From NCBI GenBank assembly GCA_002798295.1, contig NWQT01000029.1, positions 1 through 48,462 on the forward strand: a stretch of DNA of 48,462 bases. Direction: 5' to 3'. This stretch comes from Lysobacteraceae bacterium NML07-0707 (GTDB lineage: Bacteria; Pseudomonadota; Gammaproteobacteria; Xanthomonadales; Xanthomonadaceae). Every line of letters starts with the position of its first letter. Position 1 is the stretch's first letter. Under the pieces are notes generated by a model. It saw only the letters and a program-made list of their open reading frames with translations, was not told where the DNA came from and did no database searches. Shown here piece after piece: positions 43,973 to 48,462 of the stretch. The position numbers were made by a program, and so were the translations under genes.

Positions 43973-45076
43973 ATGAAAATCCGCTCGTTTGAACTTGGCC
44001 TGTTGCGCACGCCGCTGAAAACGCCATTCAAGACAGCCCTGCGCAGTGTTGACCATGTGGAAGACATCATCGTGCGCATCCACACCGACAGCGGCGAATC
44101 CGGCTGGGGCGGCGCTCCGGCTACGGCGGTGATTACCGGCGATACCCATGGCAGCATCGTTGAAGCCATCGAGCGCTACATCGCCCCGCGACTGCTGGGT
44201 CAGGAGGTGGCTGACCACAACCGCAATATCGCGCGGGTACAGTCGGCACTGATTCACAACAACAGCGCCAAGGCGGCGGTGGAAATCGCGCTCTATGACC
44301 TGTTCGCGCAGCTTTACAACGCCCCTGCCTATCAACTGCTGGGCGGCGGCGACCCGGTGGTCAGCACCGACATCACCATCAGCGTGGACTATATCGACAA
44401 GATGGTGAGCGACTCCCTGGCCGCCGTTGAGCGCGGCTTTTCCGCACTGAAAATCAAGGTCGGCAAGGATATCGGCGTGGATATCGAGCGCGTGCGCGCC
44501 ATCCATGCCGCAGTGGAAGGCCGTGCCCTGCTGCGCCTGGATGCCAATCAGGGCTGGACTGCCAAACAGGCGGTATTTGCCCTGCATCAGCTGGAAAACA
44601 GCGGCGTGCATCTGGAGCTGGTGGAGCAGCCAGTCAAAGCCTGCGACCTTGCCGGACTGAAGTTCGTTACCGAACGCGTCCACACGCCGGTGATGGCTGA
44701 TGAGTCCGCCTTCGCCCCCAAACAGGTCATCGAACTTATCCAGATGCGTGCGGCCGACATCATCAACATCAAGCTGATGAAAACCGGCGGCCTGTCGCAG
44801 GCCATCCAGATTGCCGACATCGCCGCGTTGCACGGCATCGACTGCATGATGGGCTGCATGCTCGAATCCTCGGTCAGCGTGGCCGCCGCCGCACATCTTG
44901 CCGCCGCCAAATCACAGGCCATCAGCAAGATTGATTTGGACGGCCCTTCACTATGCAAAGCCGACCCGGTGATGGGTGATACGCTGTTCAACGAGGCTGA
45001 AATCACCCTGGGCAAACGCCCCGGCTTTGGCGTGGTGGATGTGCCGGGGCTGATTCCAATAAAACAGGTGGCATAG
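43973..45076 (+). CDS. Dipeptide epimerase (L-Ala-D/L-Glu epimerase family, enolase superfamily)
   Basis: A 367-residue enolase-superfamily enzyme of the muconate lactonizing subgroup. Catalytic and metal-binding motifs are visible: KxK in LKIKVGKD, metal ligands in LRLDANQGWT (Asp), LELVEQPV (Glu) and VMADESAF (Asp), and the second base in NIKLMKTGG (Lys), followed by the substrate-specificity segment MGCMLESSVSVAAAAHLAAA. The DxD-type end loop found in L-Ala-D/L-Glu epimerases is not clear, so substrate specificity is assigned mainly from the neighbouring NlpC/P60 gene. It would convert murein L-Ala-D-Glu to L-Ala-L-Glu for peptidase breakdown. The RpiR-type regulator begins two bases after its stop. 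Confidence 0.9.
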   Translation: MKIRSFELGLLRTPLKTPFKTALRSVDHVEDIIVRIHTDSGESGWGGAPATAVITGDTHGSIVEAIERYIAPRLLGQEVADHNRNIARVQSALIHNNSAKAAVEIALYDLFAQLYNAPAYQLLGGGDPVVSTDITISVDYIDKMVSDSLAAVERGFSALKIKVGKDIGVDIERVRAIHAAVEGRALLRLDANQGWTAKQAVFALHQLENSGVHLELVEQPVKACDLAGLKFVTERVHTPVMADESAFAPKQVIELIQMRAADIINIKLMKTGGLSQAIQIADIAALHGIDCMMGCMLESSVSVAAAAHLAAAKSQAISKIDLDGPSLCKADPVMGDTLFNEAEITLGKRPGFGVVDVPGLIPIKQVA

Positions 45077-45078
45077 GC

Positions 45079-45927
45079 ATGAGCAGTCTGTTGCGCATCC
45101 GTGCAGAACGCGACCAGATGTCGGCAGTGGAACGCCGCATCTGCGATTACATCCTTGAAAACGCCCACTTTCTGCGTGATTACTCCTCACAACAACTGGC
45201 CGATGCACTCGGCATCAGCCAGTCATCCATCGTCAAATTTGCGCAAAAACTGGGCTTCAAGGGCTATCCGGACCTCAAGTTTTCCATTGTCCAATCCCTG
45301 GCGCGTGAAGGCAGCAAGATGGCTCCGCATGCCAGCAGCGCCCCCCGTGCCCATCCACATGCACGCACTTGCGATGAGCTGTGGCAGTGCAAATCTGCTG
45401 CCGTGCAAGAAACCCGGCTGCTCAATCCGCCCGAACAAATCGATGCCATCGCCCGCGTCCTGTTGCGCGCCAATGCGGTCTTCGTGATTGGTCTTGGCGA
45501 AGATGGCATCCCGGCACGCGCGTTTGCGATGAAACTCTCGCTCCTGGGGATACTGGCCGTCCATCACTTCGACCCGGCACTGATGGCCGCCGGGCTTTCT
45601 GGCGCAAGCGAGCGCGATGTGCTGCTGATATTTTCCGAGCAAGGCCAGCAGCCGATGCTTGGCCGCATCCTGCAAGATTTCAAGCCACATATCGGTGCGG
45701 TCATCAGCGTCACCCGGCATTCGCCCAATCCGTTGCGCATGCAGGCCAACCATGCGCTTCTGGTTTCCGCCCACGATGAGCGCCCGCATATCGCACCGCT
45801 GCTCTATCAAGCAGCACTGCAGCATTTGCTCGATGTGCTGTTTGTGCTGCTATGCGAAGCCCGCAAACAGCGGCGGGAAGCCGTCGGCGCCAATCTCGAA
45901 CGCATGCAGGAGATCTTGAGCCCATGA
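45079..45927 (+). CDS. RpiR/MurR-family transcriptional regulator (HTH + SIS domain)
   Basis: A 282-residue regulator: N-terminal RpiR helix-turn-helix (about 1-78; QQLADALGISQSSIVKFAQK), then a His/Pro-rich linker, then a SIS sugar-isomerase fold (about 120-260; VFVIGLGEDGIPARAFAMKL) that in relatives binds sugar phosphates such as MurNAc-6-phosphate. The classic SIS serines are partly replaced (GLGEDG rather than G.G.S), so the ligand may differ. It lies between the epimerase and symporter genes and probably controls the peptidoglycan-peptide locus. Confidence 0.88.
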   Translation: MSSLLRIRAERDQMSAVERRICDYILENAHFLRDYSSQQLADALGISQSSIVKFAQKLGFKGYPDLKFSIVQSLAREGSKMAPHASSAPRAHPHARTCDELWQCKSAAVQETRLLNPPEQIDAIARVLLRANAVFVIGLGEDGIPARAFAMKLSLLGILAVHHFDPALMAAGLSGASERDVLLIFSEQGQQPMLGRILQDFKPHIGAVISVTRHSPNPLRMQANHALLVSAHDERPHIAPLLYQAALQHLLDVLFVLLCEARKQRREAVGANLERMQEILSP

Positions 45928-46112
45928 AAACACCCATGCTGGCCTCGACCCTGCCAGTGCCGCGATTGCGCACGCTAGCAGTGCTGCTACGGCCACTCTC
46001 CCCACGCCTCACAAGATGCCAGCCAATACCCGACTTTGGCGCTAATCCCGAAAGCGCATACGATTTGCATCCACGCCAGCAGACCCTACCCAAGCGTGCC
46101 GATTTCCGCTGA
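45924..46112 (+). CDS. Short open frame of unknown meaning overlapping the regulator stop
   Basis: ATG at 45924 overlaps the regulator stop (ATGA) and opens a 62-residue frame rich in Pro, Arg and Leu (LASTLPVPRLRTLAVLLRPL). No domain is recognised, and no ribosome binding site beyond the coupling is visible. The 197-base gap it fills is longer than the other gaps in this operon, so it may be a remnant of a deleted gene or plain spacer. Confidence 0.25.
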   Translation: MKTPMLASTLPVPRLRTLAVLLRPLSPRLTRCQPIPDFGANPESAYDLHPRQQTLPKRADFR

Positions 46113-46124
46113 TAACTGCCCACC

Positions 46125-47402
46125 ATGAAACTCACCTTCTCTGCCCCCGTCCGCATGCTGCTGGCCTTGCTGCTGGCTGCCGTCATTGGCCTGACCCTGG
46201 CTGCACAGGCGCCCGCGCTTGGCAAACAGGTGGCGGCCATCGCCCAGCCCATCGGCAAACTCTGGCTCAATGCGCTGCAAATGACCGTCGTACCGCTGGT
46301 CGGCACGCTGGTGATTCTCGGTATCGCCACTGCGCGGGATGCGGTGAGCTCCGGCCGCATCGCCCGCCGTGCCATCAGCACCTTTTTGCTGCTGCTGGCG
46401 CTATCTGCCAGCTTTGCCGCCTTCGTCGCGCCGCTGTTACTGTCCTTCATCCCGGCAAGCCCGGAACTGACCCAGGCACTCAGCGCCAGCTTGCAAGACG
46501 GCCATAGCGTGAGTGTGGAACGGCCCAGCCTTGCCACCTGGCTGACCGGCATCATCCCCAACAATGCCATTCAAGCCGCTGCCACCAATGCCATGCTGCC
46601 ACTGGTGGTGTTCTCGCTGTTCTTCGGCTTTGGCCTGACCCGCATCGAGGACAGCCGCCGCCAGCGCCTGCTGGAACTGGTACAGGCCATTGCCGATGTC
46701 ATGATTGTCATCGTCGGCTGGATTTTGCTCGTCGCCCCAATCGGCGTGTTTGCCCTGGTGCTGGCCGTCAGCGCCGAAGCCGGCACCGCCACCCTGCGCG
46801 CACTCGGCATTTATATCGGCCTGTGCTGCGCAATGTTCCTGCTGGTCACTGCACTGGTGTATCCGCTGATTCGCCTCTGGACTGGCCGCCCGCTACTGCA
46901 GTTTGCCCAGTCCATCTTCCCGGCACAGGTGGTGGCGATGAGCACCCAATCCTCGCTGGCCTCGCTGCCTGCCATGATTGATGTCGCCCACCGCCGCCTC
47001 GGCCTGCCATTGCGTACCGTGTCGCTGGTGCTGCCGATGGGGGTGTCGCTGTTCCGCCTGACCAGCCCGGTGCAATACATCACCGTCGCCGCCTTCATCG
47101 CCTGGGTCAGTGGTGCCGACATCAGCCTGATGCAATGGGTCACGGTGGTGCCGCTGGCGGTGGTTATCAGCCTGGGTTCGGTCGGCCTGCCCGGCCAGGT
47201 CAGCTTCATGGCCACCAATATGCCGGTCACCCAGGCACTTGGCCTGCCGGTCGCCCCGTTGGGGCTTCTGGTCTCGGTAGAAACCATCCCCGACGTATTC
47301 GCCACCCTCGGCAACGTCACGGCCAATGTCTCTGCCACCACCATCGTCGCCGGCAACGAGACTGAAACCACCCCCGCTGACAGCCCCGCATCAGTCGGGT
47401 AG
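46125..47402 (+). CDS. Cation:dicarboxylate/amino acid symporter (DAACS family), divergent
   Basis: A 425-residue transporter with the GltP/DctA fold: about eight helices, hairpin 1 region VVAMSTQSSLASLPAMIDVA (matching the SSSS-type loop) and hairpin 2 PGQVSFMATNMPVTQALGLP. The usual NMDGT sodium motif is replaced by GVSLFRLTSP, and the usual D..R.T.NV.GD helix reads DVFATLGNVTANVSATTIVA, lacking the Arg that binds the side-chain carboxylate of glutamate or aspartate. The substrate is therefore probably not a plain acidic amino acid, and in this locus a dipeptide or neutral product is possible. The stop overlaps the tRNA promoter. Confidence 0.85.
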   Translation: MKLTFSAPVRMLLALLLAAVIGLTLAAQAPALGKQVAAIAQPIGKLWLNALQMTVVPLVGTLVILGIATARDAVSSGRIARRAISTFLLLLALSASFAAFVAPLLLSFIPASPELTQALSASLQDGHSVSVERPSLATWLTGIIPNNAIQAAATNAMLPLVVFSLFFGFGLTRIEDSRRQRLLELVQAIADVMIVIVGWILLVAPIGVFALVLAVSAEAGTATLRALGIYIGLCCAMFLLVTALVYPLIRLWTGRPLLQFAQSIFPAQVVAMSTQSSLASLPAMIDVAHRRLGLPLRTVSLVLPMGVSLFRLTSPVQYITVAAFIAWVSGADISLMQWVTVVPLAVVISLGSVGLPGQVSFMATNMPVTQALGLPVAPLGLLVSVETIPDVFATLGNVTANVSATTIVAGNETETTPADSPASVG

Positions 47403-47405
47403 AAT
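47377..47405 (+). promoter_or_regulatory. Sigma-70 promoter of tRNA-Ala
   Basis: CTGACA (47377-47382) and TAGAAT (47400-47405) match the -35 and -10 consensus at five of six positions each with an ideal 17-base spacer, and the tRNA begins nine bases after the -10. The -35 lies in the last codons of the symporter gene and the -10 includes its stop codon. Confidence 0.8.
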
Positions 47406-47414
47406 CCGGCCTAC

Positions 47415-47488
<74 letters not shown>

Positions 47489-47490
<2 letters not shown>

Positions 47491-47530
47491 AACAAAACAC
47501 CCAACCGGCAACGGTTGGGTGTTTTGTTTG
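47489..47530 (+). terminator. Intrinsic terminator of tRNA-Ala
   Basis: Perfect 19-bp inverted repeat with loop GCAA (left arm 47489-47507, right arm 47512-47530). The outer part of the right arm is GTTTTGTTTG, which supplies the T-rich run, and the inner part is CCCAACCG/CGGTTGGG. The left arm begins inside the tRNA's terminal CCA. Confidence 0.92.
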
Positions 47531-47667
47531 AGCTGACCTTATAAACACAGCAAAGTAAACTTTACTGCAGGCATTAAGCTACACGCACTGGCATCCATTA
47601 CCACTACATTGCTACCATTGACCTGGAAACATCTTGCCTTACCTCCAATAAACAGGGGCAGAAAACA

Positions 47668-48018
47668 ATGCCGGACGAACTGTCGGCCGAATTACGCGAA
47701 TATCTCAAGCGCTGCGGGCTGTCGGAAAACAAAATCGCGCAATGCAATGGCAGGACACGCCTGTATCATGATCTTGGAATCTATGGCGACATTGCGGAAG
47801 CCTGCATGGAAGTGTTGGCCGAGTGCTATCGGGTTGATCTGAGTAGCTTCGAATTCGAAAAATTCTTTCCACGCGAGTTTGCAGGAAAGAATATACTCAC
47901 TCGCGCCTTACTCTGGATCGTTCCGTTGGCCAGCAATACTGCCAGACAGCGAGGCGAGTGGCTACCACTTACCTTGAAAAGGATTGATCACGCGATTCAT
48001 AACAAACGGTGGGAATGA
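47668..48018 (+). CDS. DUF1493 family (acyl-carrier-protein-like) protein
   Basis: A 116-residue soluble protein. The segment TRLYHDLGIYGDIAEACMEV resembles the DUF1493/acyl-carrier-like fold, where DLG(I/L).GD follows the helix that carries the attachment site, but the phosphopantetheine Ser is absent. The C-terminal part (LPLTLKRIDHAIHNKRW) matches the DUF1493 end. Its function is unknown. The start at 47668 has AGGGGCAG upstream. It is isolated between a tRNA terminator and an insertion sequence, a setting common for small accessory genes. Confidence 0.7.
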   Translation: MPDELSAELREYLKRCGLSENKIAQCNGRTRLYHDLGIYGDIAEACMEVLAECYRVDLSSFEFEKFFPREFAGKNILTRALLWIVPLASNTARQRGEWLPLTLKRIDHAIHNKRWE

Positions 48019-48158
48019 ATCCAAGTTTTCATATCAATGCAACATGCGACCGACTGCTCAATGAAATCCCCAGAACTTAGCCAGCGACACGAATCTCACC
48101 ATCAGTCTCCGTTATACCCTTTTGGGCGCAGGATTGCCAAGACCCGTAGCCTTCCCCG
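48019..48158. other. Gap containing the probable end of the IS3-family element
   Basis: No gene is seen. The sequence from about 48120 to the transposase stop at 48159 (TTGCCAAGACCCGTAG, then CCCCGTCAAGTAGACAG) has the look of an IS3-family terminal region with its inverted repeat, but the other end is outside the window, so the exact boundary cannot be set. Confidence 0.4.
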
Positions 48159-48462
48159 TCAAGTAGACAGTTGTAAAGGAGAATTTGCCCGTTCGCATTG
48201 TTGGCGAAAGACGCTCGGTGGCAGGTTGCCGAGCGACTCATGCGGGCGTTCTTCGTTGTAGCTTTGCAGCCAAAGGTCGGTGATGTCACGCACCTGCTCA
48301 AGATCCTCGAACAGGTGCGCGTCCAGCACTTCGGTACGATAGGTTTTGTTGAATCGTTCAATGTAAGCGTTTTGGTTCGGCTTGCCTGGCTGGATGTAGC
48401 GCAGTTCGACGTGATGCTTGCGACACCAGTCGACCAGGCTTTGTGCGGTGTATTCAGGGCCG
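48159..48462 (-). CDS. IS3-family transposase OrfB, C-terminal part (runs off right edge)
   Basis: The minus strand is open from the window edge to TGA at 48159-48161 and encodes about 100 residues of the integrase core: GPEYTAQSLVDWCRKHHVEL (just after the second catalytic Asp), then PGKPNQNAYIERFNKTYRTE with the third catalytic Glu, and SYNEERPHESLGNLPPSVFR at the end. This is the standard C terminus of IS3-group OrfB. No break is seen in the visible part, so the element may be intact. The start and first catalytic residues lie beyond the right edge. Confidence 0.9.
   Translation of the reverse strand, partial: GPEYTAQSLVDWCRKHHVELRYIQPGKPNQNAYIERFNKTYRTEVLDAHLFEDLEQVRDITDLWLQSYNEERPHESLGNLPPSVFRQQCERANSPLQLST

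Overview
The window looks like a chromosomal segment of a gammaproteobacterium, most likely of the Xanthomonadales/Lysobacterales. This rests on gene content and order (pilR, clpB, pgeF-rluD divergent from bamD, nadE, yceD-rpmF-fabH), an Oar-type TonB receptor and the fairly high GC content. It was read by eye without any database search.

Layout. 1-2495: the tail of an IS481-type transposase gene, the type IV pilus regulator pilR, and a wrecked IS1595-family element that contains a piece of an IS3-family orfA. 2584-5181: clpB (minus) behind a near-consensus heat-shock promoter. 5380-11170: a TonB receptor followed by an ABC-2 type ATPase and two large permeases, tightly packed as one operon. 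11216-19501: housekeeping genes pgeF, rluD, bamD, nadE, fabH, rpmF, yceD and a GT39/83-type glycosyltransferase. NadE appears to have lost two of three catalytic residues of its glutaminase domain. 19564-23881: a MoxR ATPase / DUF58 / transglutaminase (TgpA-like) set and a Slp-like lipoprotein.

24170-37621 is the most unusual part. A type I secretion ATPase and its membrane fusion protein are followed by four tandem cassettes. Each begins with a small four-helix membrane protein gene and continues with the 5' part of an RTX-type secreted protein. Only the last cassette is joined to a complete RTX protein (about 1,796 aa); the others end after a FrpC-like self-processing (Asp-Pro cleavage) module or are internally deleted. 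The membrane proteins and the N-terminal heads vary, while the self-processing module DNA is almost identical between copies. I read this as a pore-type bacteriocin/immunity locus with archived head plus immunity cassettes that could recombine into the expressed RTX gene. This function is inferred, not shown.

37767-47402: a probable peptidoglycan-peptide scavenging locus (serine hydrolase, Oar-like TonB receptor, NlpC/P60 lipoprotein, dipeptide epimerase, RpiR/MurR-type regulator, DAACS symporter). 47415-47490 is tRNA-Ala(CGC) with its own promoter and a perfect-stem terminator. The window ends with a DUF1493 gene and the 3' part of an IS3-family transposase gene running off the right edge.
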